Assembly (NCBI GenBank): GCA_030248295.1
Contig: JASANH010001188.1
Coordinates: 186,001 to 250,000, forward strand
DNA: 64,000 bases
Direction of reading: 5' to 3'
Source: Mesodorylaimus sp. YZB2_4
Lineage: Eukaryota > Nematoda > Enoplea > Dorylaimida > Dorylaimidae
Positions 29,721-40,136 of the stretch are shown here, piece after piece. Below the pieces are notes generated by a model. That model did not search any database and was not told the origin of the DNA. It saw only the letters and a list, made by a program, of their open reading frames with translations. Both the position numbers and the translations under genes were made by a program. Every line of letters begins with the position of its first letter. Position 1 is the first letter of the stretch.

Positions 29721-32700
29721 ATGCCTTCCCGGGGCATCTCGACACTGATCGTCGTGATTAGTGGTTTGCAATTATGCCATGCACAAGGTACGCGCATATA
29801 CGTGAGAGAAAGTAAGTCGGTGGCGGGGCTTTGGCTGAAACTTCGACATTGCCCATCGCATTTATCGATTTCCAATCGATCGATAAAGTCAGTTGACTTG
29901 ACGCCAAGCGCACGGGGTGGCATTCTCGTGCTGCCAGTGCGCAACTGGTGGTTATCAAGGATCTGTATCACGTGATTGATTTGATCACGTGGATCAGAGT
30001 GATCGATAAATAAAACATTCTCTGTCTCGTTCTGATTTACAGGCTAGACGCATGTGCTGATTGTGAGAAGGGGCGGACTGGGTGCATTTGGTGAACAATT
30101 AATCTTGAAAGGGACTAAATCCACCAGATATCTCAAGTCAGCCTAGCGCTGTTAACTCCATATTTTTGTCCCGGCCTGAAGCTAGAAACTGAGGTGTTGA
30201 CATAGCATCCAACATTTCCAGTGGAGTTTGCCATTGCTATTACAGCACAACATGCAGTTCTATTTCACCAGATTAGTAGGGCGGAGGGAGATATGAGAGA
30301 CCAGTCTGTGGGACAGAAACAGCGGCTGGACGAAGGCAAGTCTCGCGACTATGCCTGCCGCTAAAACATCAACCGCCGGTGGTTGACGTCCTAGCCAGGG
30401 GAGAGTATCTGCCGACTGTCCAGGAATGTTGGTCATGCCTTTACTCGAATGCTAGTCTTCACTTCAGTGTCCCAGCTTGTGAGTTCCGGTCGCAGTAGGC
30501 AGAGACTAGTCCATGCCCACTGTAGTTGGGTAGTTCCTGCGGCTTGAGCCATCCTCTGGTCAGCCCTAGATAGTTAGCCCTAGGGTGAGCCAAGGATTTT
30601 ACAGTTCAACACAGCAGACTGCACTGTGATGGAGGGAGCGCAAGCAAAGGACCTGTGGCTGCGGGCAATAGATGGTGTCACGAGTGCGCTATACTGTACG
30701 AGGTATGACTAGGAGCCTGTTGGTGCTGCTGAATTATGAGCTCCCCTAATCAGCTGTCGCGGGACTGGGCGGGGTATCCTATGAATAGGGGCTAGTCTGG
30801 GTAATCTATGTATACAGCAACGTACCGCCTTTTGCTGACAGCAGGCAATGGACACTCGTAATTAAAGTCTCGTTTTCGGTGTGCAGTCACTGCGGACGGG
30901 TGCTACCAGATGATGCGCAACACCAAGGTCAACAACATGATGCCCTACACCCGCAAGAGTGGTGTCAGCGAGAAACAGTGCCTGGACATGTGCACTCAAG
31001 GCTCGTGCGACTGCAAGGCCGTCCAATACAACTGCCTGTCCTGCACGTGCGACATGTTCTGCTCCGCCGTCTCTTCGCCCTGCATGGGGAGAAGGAAAAG
31101 GTGAGGCCGGCCCCCCAGGCCCCATCAGATCCCATGCGGTCCTTGATGAGCCTCATCATGTGCACAGCCTGTTATGCCTTATCCAACAGACCGCAGCGTG
31201 AGGGCTTTCTACTGGGGACTATGAGGGGGCACAATGGATCCGCAGGCGGATCGGGCTTGTCAAGTGTTGTGCCATCCCTGAGTGTCCTTCCCCTATGGTA
31301 GCTACTATGAACATTCCCCATCAGACCGGGGTATGAACGTTTAGAGATGACGGCGGCGTCTTGGGTTCACCGTTCGGTGATGGCCGAGCAGCATCCGATG
31401 CTTGGGAAAGAAGATATAAAAGGCAAAGCAACGAAAACAACGGGCGCGGCAACGGAAACAACGGAAACAACGGTAATAACGGTAATAATGGGAACAACGG
31501 CAACACTGGGAATAGTGGGAACACTGGGAACAGTGGAAGCGGAAACAGTGGCAACAGCGGAAGCGGGAATAGTGGCAACAGCGGAAGCGGCGGCAACCCT
31601 GGCTTTGGTCCTGGTTTTGGAGGTCCTGGACAACCAGGAGGCCCTGGAGGTCCTGGAGGGCCAGGCAAGATTGCTCTGTCTGTTTGCAAAATACTATAAA
31701 ACACATTCATTTCTACAGGTGGTCCTGGTGGCCCAGGAGGACCTAGTGGTCCTGGTATTGGTGGACCTGGCGAACCTGGCGGGCCTGGTGGACCTGGTGG
31801 TCCGGGCGGTCCGGGAGGCCCAGGAGGCCCTGGCGGTCCCGGGGGCCCGGGCAGTGGCAGCAGTGGTGGCAGTGGCGGTAGCGGTAGTGGTGGAAGCGGG
31901 AGTGGCGGCAGCGGCGGTTCAGGCAGTAACTACCCAGGAGGATCGGGCAGCTGTCCTAGCGCAGTGTGCAGTGGTGGAATGGCAAGGAACATGCTAGTGT
32001 CAGTTCCTGTGGGCAGGAAGAAACGGCACGGCTCTTACAACAATGCTGGCAGGCAGAACTACAACTATCGACCGCAGAACCAAGGATTCACCTACCAAAT
32101 GGGAGGAGGTAGTGGTGGTGGCTGCGGTCCCAGCCTCGGCAGATGTCCCGGCTACAATTACTATATTCCTACTGGCAGTTGCAACACTGCCACACAAGCC
32201 CCGCCCGCATCCACAGTATCGCGTACGTTAACTGTCATTTTCTTTCATGCTCTCTACAATTGCTGGTGTCTTCACATATTTAGCGGCCAGAGGTTGCCCA
32301 GGCCCCTACTTCGTGGACCCGCAGCACATCATCGTTGGCTACGCCCAAACAGTGACCACAGCAGGTAGTCGCGACGAGTGCCACGATCTGTGCGTCAATT
32401 CACAATCTCGATTCGGTTTCAAATGCGTGTCGGGCATGTTTTATTCCAGCGTAAGGCGGACTAGGTCTCCAAGTCAGACCTTCTATGATTCCTCTTCGCC
32501 TTGAAGGAAACTCAGAACAATTGCATTTTGAACACGGAAACACGATCGACGCAACCTGACAAGTACCAAGCTGAGAACGAGGACAAGGTCGACTACTTCG
32601 AGCTGGAGTGTCCCGCCACTGCGCGCGGTGAGGCGCGGGGTTGTGCCCTTGCATCCATGATGGGTTAGGAGAGGCGGGATCTGCGGTCCGCTCTCCTTCG

Positions 32701-33555
32701 ATTCCCAAGTGCAGTGTACGCAGGCCCTACTTGACCGCTCTGCTGACGAGTTGGCTGTGAGCAGCATGTTGTTTTATAAAGAGATATAGTGTTTTGTTTT
32801 AAGAAGTGGTCGTGCAGTTTGGCCCCCAAGACCAAACCTAATAAATTCATCAGGCAGGTCCATAACAGGCTACGCTCTCTAATTTCAGTTCACCGCGACA
32901 CTTACCGGACCCGATTTTTGGCTCAGTATAATCGCAACCGAAATGTCATACGGCTGCAAACGACCTCGTATGGCAATTGGACAATGTGCGACAAGAACAC
33001 CCGCGAACATGCCCGATTCAAGGACTGCAAAAGTGGAAATCCCAACAAATGCATAAAAGTTGCCAGAACATGCGATCCAACAAAAGGTCCTTCACTTTTT
33101 CAAAAACACGGAAAGCAGCAATTGATAAAGCAGTTTTAGAAAGTGAGTACGATCAGTTGGAGGAGGAGGAAACTACCAGCACGAGCACATCGACCTCGAC
33201 CACAACCACGACCGCAACCACGACCACGGTCACCTCGAGCACGACGACCAGCACACCCGAGACAACGACTCCCGAAGCCACCACTGAAATGCCGACCAGC
33301 GAGCAGACGACGAGACATGGTTCGCTGCACCCACCCCCGAGGGGCACCACCGCCAGACACCCGAATGGGCAGGCGAACAGGGGCAGGGGCAGCGACGAGG
33401 ACGACCTGGACTCGGTGCGCACTGCCAGACCTCTCAGTCCTGCGTGCCAGCCGATTCTGTTGCACGATGGCACCCGTGATTGCAACAACGGCATCAGGCT
33501 GGGACTGGGGGGAAAGAGGCACAGGTGCAGACCACCAAGACGGGAATGCATGTGA
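29721..33555 (+). CDS. secreted multidomain matrix-like protein: PAN-like domains, Gly-Asn-X and Gly-Pro-Gly repeats
   Basis: Eight exons join without a phase break: 29721-29787, 30887-31100, 31345-31664, 31719-32222, 32284-32450, 32507-32627, 32889-33086 and 33134-33555, 670 residues. Exon 1 is a signal peptide. Exon 2 is a Cys-rich PAN/apple-like module (CLDMCTQGSCDCKAVQ) ending RRKR. Exon 3 starts with RYKRQ and a run with Gly at every third place (G-N-N, G-N-T, G-N-S), then G-P-G units that continue across the intron into exon 4. There follow a Gly/Ser linker, RKKR and a Tyr/Asn/Gln-rich part. Exons 5-7 form a second, longer PAN-like Cys module (GSRDECHDLCVNS), and exon 8 has a Thr-rich mucin-like part and a short Cys end. 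Intron 31665-31718 is GC-AG. Intron 33087-33133 has a weak donor; if unspliced, the protein ends at 33139. Basic sites suggest furin cleavage. Family unknown; structural glue, cuticle or matrix protein is inferred. Confidence 0.75.
30275..30440 (-). repeat. SINE family S2 copy in intron 1 of the PAN/Gly-repeat gene
   Basis: Read on the minus strand it carries CTCCCCTGGCTAGGACGTC, TTTTAGCGGCAGGCATAGTC, GCGAGACTTGCCTTCGTCC and a tail CTCCCTCCGCCC, in the same order as the copy near 15.5 kb. A further block at about 30535-30600 recurs inverted at about 34630-34680. Confidence 0.6.
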
Positions 33556-34379
33556 GCTTGCAGCTTGTAGCCTACACTAGGTTGTGCTTGCTAGCGGTCT
33601 TCTGCGCACATGGTTGCCATGTAGGCACGCAATATTGTGGCCATCGTCTACTAGTAAACTGCTTTGTGCTTATCTATAGTTGTCGTGTCCACTGTCACCC
33701 CTTGTGTGATTTCAATTGCGCAGTCTATGCCCAAGTCAGCTCCCATTTTCTTCCCTTTGACATCTCGATTGCGTTGCACAAAGCGAGCAATCCGTCCCTT
33801 AATGTCCCTTCCTGGCACAGAGCATGTTTAGTCGGGGTGCACAAGCTTGCCCATTATGTTCCTGAGCCAGGGATTTTCTAGTCCACATTGAGCATGGTGT
33901 GGCCTTAAATTGGACCTAAGCTTTCTATCACCTTCTCCTTTGTCTAACTGAGGTATTATTCCAAAGTACGAGCTCCCTGGCAGCTCAGTTTGCCCGTTTT
34001 ATCAGCCGCTTGTGGGGACTAAACTTTTGTCCAAGGCTCATGGCCTTGGACAAAAGTCCAGTCCAAGTGTCCAAGGCGTAAATGTGTTGGGAAATCTTCT
34101 TAGTTTCTAGACAGTCAATGCGCGCACAGGCTGACTGGAGGGAGGAGTATAGTGGTGTCAACGGTGATTGTATTTTTGCTGTTGCCGCCTGTGCTACGCA
34201 AAGTTCTTTCAAACTGCTCAATGACTGTCACCACCTGGTGGTGGATACCGAGTGCACAAATAATTGAATGTGGAAATGCGACACCAGGCAATGCAGCGTT
34301 TTTACTACAAGAACAATATTCCTCAGAATAACTACGGAACCACTCGCAAATTACACTCGAGCAGAGCAAGTGTGACCAG
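33556..34379. other. intergenic with a perfect hairpin
   Basis: No gene recognised. The hairpin at 34023-34057 is the only structured element I found. Confidence 0.45.
34023..34057. repeat. perfect 15-bp inverted repeat, 5-base loop
   Basis: ACTTTTGTCCAAGGC and its exact reverse complement are separated by TCATG. Stable hairpin in either strand; followed by GTCCAAG words that extend the similarity. Could be a transposon end pair, a small-RNA precursor or chance. Confidence 0.75.
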
Positions 34380-34690
34380 CACGCCTGGCGGTCGGGTGTA
34401 ATCGATACGCTCCCCTGGCTGGGACGCCAACCTCTTCGGTTGATGTTTCTAGAGTAGATATAGTCGCGAGACTTGCGTACCTTCAGTCGGAGTATTTTGC
34501 TTAAAGACTTCGGTCTCTACCATCTCCCGCCACCTAGGGGCGCTGGGTTAAAGTTGGAGGCGCCAGTTTTCCACGTACTGTACCATCTACATAGTTGCTG
34601 AAGCCCCGAAACCCTTAAGGCGCTTGCAATCCTTGGCTCGCTCTAGGGCTGACCAGAGGATGGCTCAAGCCAGGAACGATGGGGCCGTGT
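34380..34690 (+). repeat. SINE family S2 copy plus associated block
   Basis: Blocks GCTCCCCTGGCTGGGACG, GGTTGATGTTTC, TATAGTCGCGAGACTTGCG, GACTTCGGTCT and ACCATCTCCCGCCA occur in the family order. The segment 34630-34680 is an inverted copy of the block at 30535-30600 (CAGCCCTAGA / TCTAGGGCTG core). It ends just before a 5'-truncated LINE. Confidence 0.6.
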
Positions 34691-34847
34691 GGACTCACGA
34701 TTCGACGGTGGGGGTTGCCCGGCTGCTGTCGTTGAGGTCGGTCGGTTCCCGCTGGTGCTCCTAGATGCAGGCCCAACCCGGGCGTCCGCGCTATATCTGC
34801 CACGCGAAAAATCAATAAAGCTCCTTGCAACTTTTTCTTCTGTATAT

Positions 34848-36870
34848 TGGAGAGAATGTCAGGATCGCCCATGACATTATCGAGTGTGTGAAGTCAGACC
34901 CGCAGGGGTCTGCTCTACTGCTCGCTGACTTCGACAAAGCTTTCGATACAGTGAATTGGGATTTCCTATTTTTGGCGCTTAAGTACTAGAATTTTGGCTC
35001 GGCCTTTGCATCAGCAGTCCAAACTCTGTACAAGGACTCTCGCAGCGAGGTAGCGAATAACGGCTTTCTTTCTAGCAGAATACAGCTAGCCAGGGGCATT
35101 GCCAAGGGTGCCCTTTGTCACCTTACTTGTTCAGTATCGCTATCGACTTTCTGACAACGGCGCTACAGTATGGCCCTGAAGTTCGTGGACTGACTGTCCG
35201 TGGTCAGGACTACTTGTCTAGCCAATTTGAGGATGATACGACATTCTTCCTGGCTGATGGTCAGTCCGTCGATTCAGCTCTGCGTCTTCTGGATGAGTTT
35301 GGACAGGTTTCTGGTCTGCGATTGAATAAGAAGAAAACTGAGTGCTGTCTATAGGCCCTAGGCCGAACCAGGCTCAAATCCCGGACGGAATTAGCCGCGT
35401 CGATAAACTCAAGCTACTTGGTATTACGCTGTGTTCTGATCAGGATGCTATACATAACATCAATTTCGATTCTACAATAGCTGCTCTGTGCAAACAAGCT
35501 GACGACTGGTGTCATCGCTACCTTACAATGCTTGGGAAAGTTCTGGTTTGGAACCAGCTCTTGGGTTCTCAGCTGGTATACTCTGTGATGAATCTGGTCC
35601 TCCCACACGATCTAATTTCTAAGGTAAGTTTTTTAATCCGGGTTTTTCTATGGGACGGTAATGCACCGATGATTCGACATGATGTGCTCATGCAGTCAAT
35701 TACTGATGGGGGTATAGAAGCACTGGATTCGAGGGTCATGTTCCGTGGGTCAAACGGCTTCTGAGAGATCCATCAGCGCTATGGACAAAGCTAGGCTTCC
35801 AGGCAGTCGACCAGATCGGTGGCTACCCTTTTTACTTCAATGCAATTTTTCCCTTCCTAAGCTTTTTATCAGGCTCCCACAATTTTATGCGGAAATACTG
35901 GAAGTCTAGTAGTGGACTCGTAATTCTCCAATAATTGATGTTAACTCACCAGCCGCGCTGGCAAGGCAGCTTGTTTGCAATAATCGTTTTGTCTTGATTG
36001 CGGGTACAAGTGTCTTTTATGCTTGGCTTCGATTAGGGCCTCTGGCCAAAGTAATCGATTGGTTCGACCACAGTGGGGCACCAAGGCCGTGGCACGACCT
36101 ATCTCCCGCGGTAAATGGTAGTTTGAGCCACTTTGTGACATTCAAGTCATCTCTGCGATTCCGAGGTCTTGGAGATCAATGATGGCCGCTGCTAAAGCTG
36201 CACCAGGGGGCTCTGGTACTCAGACCGAGTATGGCAAATGGAGCTAAGCAGCGCTACATAGAGTCCCGGCGCTCCATGCCTGCAGGGCAGTCTCGTTGGT
36301 GCGAACTGTACCCCGCGGTACGCGACTGGCCTTGGCAGCACATTTGGCGGTTGCCTCATACGCTCGGGGTGCCAAACAAACTGCGAATTTTTCAGTTTAA
36401 AGTTCTGCACCGAATTCTCGCTGTGCCATCTAAGTTACTTACTTAAGGGCGTGCAGAGTCAGCTGCGTGTTATGCTTGTGACGCGGTTTCTGACACAATT
36501 TAACATAGCCTGGTCATTTGTCCCAGGTCAAAAAGACTATGGGCAGATCTCCTGCTGCGCTCCTTTGAGCGGGATGAAAATGTTATGCTGTAGTGGCCAG
36601 TTGATCATATTATCTTTGTTTTTTACAATGCGGAGCTGCCCTCTGTGACCGAAAGCGGCTAAACACCATTACACTGCTAGCAAAACAATACATTTTTATA
36701 CAAAGATGTTCGAATTCTTTCCTGTGCTCTAAAGTCGGAAGGTTCAGTGTGCGCAAAAGCGCTATTTGCTACAGCATTGGCATGCTGCCCAATCTTGCGG
36801 GCAGCTAGAAGTTTCTGAAACGTTGTGGAAAAACTGTTTATGATATATGTAGCCTCTCTTCCTCAAAGGG
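34848..36870 (+). pseudogene. 5'-truncated, decayed copy of the L1-type LINE
   Basis: Parallel to ORF2 of the LINE at 8.5-14 kb from the RT palm onward: DFDKAFDTVNWDFLFLAL, RLNKKKTECCL, VDKLKLLGITL, LTMLGKVLVWNQLLGS and VWHPERM-equivalent positions, down to the zinc-knuckle region near 36480. There are several in-frame stops and frame changes, and the catalytic YADD has become FEDD. The endonuclease part is missing. Dead on arrival or long decayed. Confidence 0.85.
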
Positions 36871-37445
36871 GTTCTCACAGGTCGAAGTGGTCACAGAGCA
36901 GTTCAGACCCAGTTCTCTATCGATGCTTGCAAACTAAACCGGACACTCGACCTCGATCCCTCTCTTGGTCGTGCAGTCCCGACTAATGTTGGGAAATGCG
37001 AGCGAACTGTCACTGATAGGCCGCAGAGACTAGTCCATGCCCAGTGTACACTCCTTTGTATCACAGAATCCATCATTGTCTGCTGCTTCATATTTCTTTC
37101 GATAAAGCATCCTTGTTTCTTTTTCCAAAAATGACACTGAATCAAAGGCCTGCAGGAGAAAAAATTCTTTGCATGAAAGTTGGTCCCTATAATTTCGCCT
37201 CCTTGCGCGCAAGGCACGAAAATCGATTTCTATCAAGCAAAGGACGGACTTGTCACGCTTGAACAGCCTATCAACAACTGTTATTCGAGCAAATTCAATA
37301 AAAGCAGCACTTTGGAAAATTAAAAGTCATTTCGTCACGCGGCCGTTCTCCGCATTCCTTCATTATCGAATCTTTTTGTGCAGCAGAGTTCATCGAATGG
37401 CCGTCGAGTTCTCGCACAAGGCGCAATTCAACAACGGCAGCGATA
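36871..37445. other. intergenic, no gene seen
   Basis: Flank between the dead LINE and the Cys-repeat gene. A short word, GAGACTAGTCCATGCCCA near 37026, is shared with 30505 and suggests another dispersed repeat. Confidence 0.45.
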
Positions 37446-38045
37446 ATGCGTACTTTTTACACGCTTACTTTCATCTCCTTCCTCTCCAATGCTCGCGTTC
37501 AGGCTGCGTCAAAGGCAATGGTGTGCAAGGCGGACAGGGACTGCCCGCTGCTGACCAATGGCTACTTGAACATTTGCATCGGTAGAACGTCCATTTTACG
37601 CAACGGCAGTTTCTCCTGGGGCTACTGCGCAGATTCGTATTCCGTGGGCGACTGTACGACCAATGTGGACTGCATATATTTGTACCGAAGACAAGGTCTA
37701 CTCTGCACCCAAGCACCGTCCCAGGCCAAAGGCTACAAACAATGCGTGGTCAAATCCGCCAGCAAATATGGCAAAATATCTTGCTTACGTGACGGAGATT
37801 GCCAAAAGTCGACGGCTGGAAGAAAACGAAGGCAAATCCGAGGGGTATTTGATGTTTGTTTGGGGCGTCCCGATTTTATCAAAGAAGGCTGGTGTGCATA
37901 TTCGAAAATACACGGAAAATGTAAGACGGATTTCGATTGTAAGCGAAGGGGTAAAGGTAGTGTGTGCGGGCGAACGCCCACTGGGGGCTACGCTTGCTAT
38001 CACAGTGGTTGTACGACACCTGTCTTCTGTCAAACGGCTGACTGA
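37446..38045 (+). CDS. secreted protein with four C-x2-[DN]-x-D-C repeats
   Basis: One exon, 199 residues, with signal peptide (MRTFYTLTFISFLSNARVQA). The mature chain has four repeats, each opened by CKADRDC, CTTNVDC, CLRDGDC and CKTDFDC and followed by two or three more cysteines. The opening motif resembles EB-module, WAP-like or dickkopf-type disulphide domains, but I would not assign one. A basic stretch RKRRQIRG inside repeat three could be a furin site, which would split the precursor. The ATG at 37446 is the one that gives a signal peptide; another ATG upstream in a different frame does not. No close neighbour suggests its job. Secreted binding, protease-inhibitor or defence roles are all open. 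Confidence 0.75.
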   Translation: MRTFYTLTFISFLSNARVQAASKAMVCKADRDCPLLTNGYLNICIGRTSILRNGSFSWGYCADSYSVGDCTTNVDCIYLYRRQGLLCTQAPSQAKGYKQCVVKSASKYGKISCLRDGDCQKSTAGRKRRQIRGVFDVCLGRPDFIKEGWCAYSKIHGKCKTDFDCKRRGKGSVCGRTPTGGYACYHSGCTTPVFCQTAD

Positions 38046-38801
38046 GTAAGCTACTGAACGCGCGCCCTGTGTTTTCAGTATTTTCCTGTTAGCCGCTGGC
38101 TCACAAACCCCTTACTTTTCCCTTCTTAATTAAATGGTTGACGGCAGGTAAAAACAAAATGTTTTGAAGGAAGTTTCTCTAATAACCCAGCTTACAGCTG
38201 AGGGTATGTGTTGCAGTGATTAAAAATGCCAAGTGCACGGCTAACAGGAAGATATGAGCATCATATTTCAAGCATCATATTTTGTGTGCTGCAATGTTTT
38301 GAAGCCAGCGAAAAAGTTATGTGACGGCCTTTATGTTGCTATAAGGTGAACGCCTTTTTTCTAGTTATGTGTTATTTATTTGCTGAATTCGGGTGGTATA
38401 CTCGCACTACGAGAATATCTAGCACTCGGCATGCAGGACATAAAAACTTTTTACCTATAATCGTGAAACGCTGTTTTTGCTAGATGACCCGGCTTTTCTG
38501 TCTCTAAAACCAGCTTTTACACCACTGAAAGAGCGTAGCTTGGAAGAAAATGCCAAAACCCGCCATGGAAGGCTGCGATCCTCCCCACCTCTAGAAATGG
38601 TAAACCATGGTTTTAGATTAGAGTGCAATGCACACACGATAACCGATTTTATTTTCCGACATGGCATTTATAAAATATCAAGCGCACCCATCACGTACAA
38701 TGCAGTTACTGAAACTGTAGCACCAGTCATCATATAGCACACATAAATGCAACCCACTGGCGATAAGGCATTATTGAGCAAACAGTCAGTCAGTCTCGAG
38801 T
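38046..38801. other. convergent 3' flanks
   Basis: The Cys-repeat gene and the DGAT2-like gene converge here. TTTATT near 38649 would serve as an AATAAA for the minus-strand gene. No other feature found. Confidence 0.5.
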
Positions 38802-40136
38802 TCATATTATGTTCAGTTTAGCATCAGTCCCAATTCCATAATTGGCCTTGTGCGAGTCGAACAATTCAGTCAAGGCCTCAATGTATTCTCGATGAACTTG
38901 ATCCACTTGTCCTGGCGTGGCATTCTCACATTTTTCAACACGAATCGGTTTGCCAACTGGAAAATAAAAGTGGGTAAAAACAGCCGGGGACGGGGCGCAG
39001 GGTCAGACACCGATGTGACTTACCAACAGTGTTGATCGGCTTACGATAGGGCAGCACTCCGAATGTATAATTAAACACTCCTCGTCCATGGAACAAGGGT
39101 GGGGAGAAGCCTGTGATGGCTTTGAATTTGACCTGATAAGAAGAGCATCATCAGAATCGCCTAGGGCATCTTGTCAGAAAAGCGTACCTGGAACTTCCAC
39201 AGTTTCGATCCTTCTGGATTATCGACTTGATGATAAAGCTCATTCTCGCCAAACGAATACACGGGCACCAAATCAGCGCCGTGTTTCAATGCCAAACGAA
39301 TAAAACCTTTGCGATTACTCAAAACTAGCGTGTGATTATTGGGACGAGCGTAGAGTGCTTCGGCAGCACCGCCAGGGACGATGACGACCGCCATGCCGGG
39401 CTCGGGGTCCTTGAGCAGGTACTCGATACTCTCCTTGCTCACATCGACGATGCCTAAAGTGGGAAATGTGTACTTGGACTCGGACTGGCTGCGAAGGTGA
39501 CTCCTATGACAAAACGGGACTCTCCAGCACAAGGACTATCTGAAACCAATGTTTACCCAATTGTCCCGCCTACATCGATTTGAGTTGACCGATAGCGAGA
39601 GCAAAATGAAAACAGAGGGGATGAACAGATGACTTACCCAGCCATTCATAGTACTCTCTTCTGAGTGGAATGACGAAATTGCTCATTAGGGTGCACACTC
39701 GGGTCCTGATTCCGGCATACTTCTCCACGAATCCGGTTGAGTTTGTGGCGAAGTTGAGGAAGGCCCCGACACTTCCGATCCCGTGCGGATGATATCCAAT
39801 AATATATTTACGAGTTGGATCCAAGTCGCCAGTTTTGATGAGTTTTACTGGAAAATAATCGCAAAAATGACGGAATAAGTCCACATTCCTCAGCCAAGTC
39901 CAAGTATGAGACCCACGACGAGGCCCGTGCCAATCGTAGGCGTACCAGACGGCGTAGAGGGCGATCAGTGTCCACCAGATGGGCGAGCACGAGGTCAGGA
40001 TGTAGAGGGGGATGGCCATGCAGATCCAAGGGCTGATGAAGAACAGAAACAGGTAGTGCAGGACAGCCAGGGTCTGCAGACGACGGCGCCACGGGATGAT
40101 CAAAGGACACAATTCGAGACCCAGAATCGCCGTCAT
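38802..40136 (-). CDS. DGAT2: diacylglycerol/monoacylglycerol O-acyltransferase (DGAT2 family)
   Basis: Transfers acyl-CoA to diacylglycerol or monoacylglycerol in the ER and lipid-droplet membrane, the last step of fat synthesis. Four exons in phase: 40136-39638, 39453-39188, 39132-39024 and 38956-38802 (TGA), 342 residues, a normal length. An N-terminal hydrophobic hairpin covers about 22-65. The family motif HPHG is at 116-119 ([12 protein letters not shown]), then [42 protein letters not shown] and [15 protein letters not shown] and VVGKPI. All key residues are present. Intron 39454-39637 holds a decayed MITE-like end. DGAT2 versus MOGAT cannot be separated reliably from sequence alone. 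Confidence 0.95.
39537..39616. repeat. possible decayed MITE, family M1, in the DGAT2-like intron
   Basis: TATCTGAAACCAATGTTTACC matches the left end of the M1 family with few changes over 20 bases from 39537; a weak right-end relative, GCAAAATGAAAACAG, is near 39600. A single further M1 end, TGTAAAATATAGTTTCAG, lies outside genes at 40803-40820. Confidence 0.45.

Noticed and set aside
33086..33139. End of the PAN/Gly-repeat protein at the 33137 stop as the main product
   Set aside because: Splicing 33087-33133 keeps phase and adds a Thr-rich and Cys-bearing end with good coding character, so I take it as the main form; the short form stays possible.
34848..36870. Active reverse transcriptase gene
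   Set aside because: Several stops and frame changes, and FEDD in place of the catalytic YADD.
4112..40136. AGPAT and DGAT2-like genes as a lipid-synthesis gene cluster
   Set aside because: They act in the same pathway but lie 34 kb apart on opposite strands with many unrelated genes between; chance is the better explanation.
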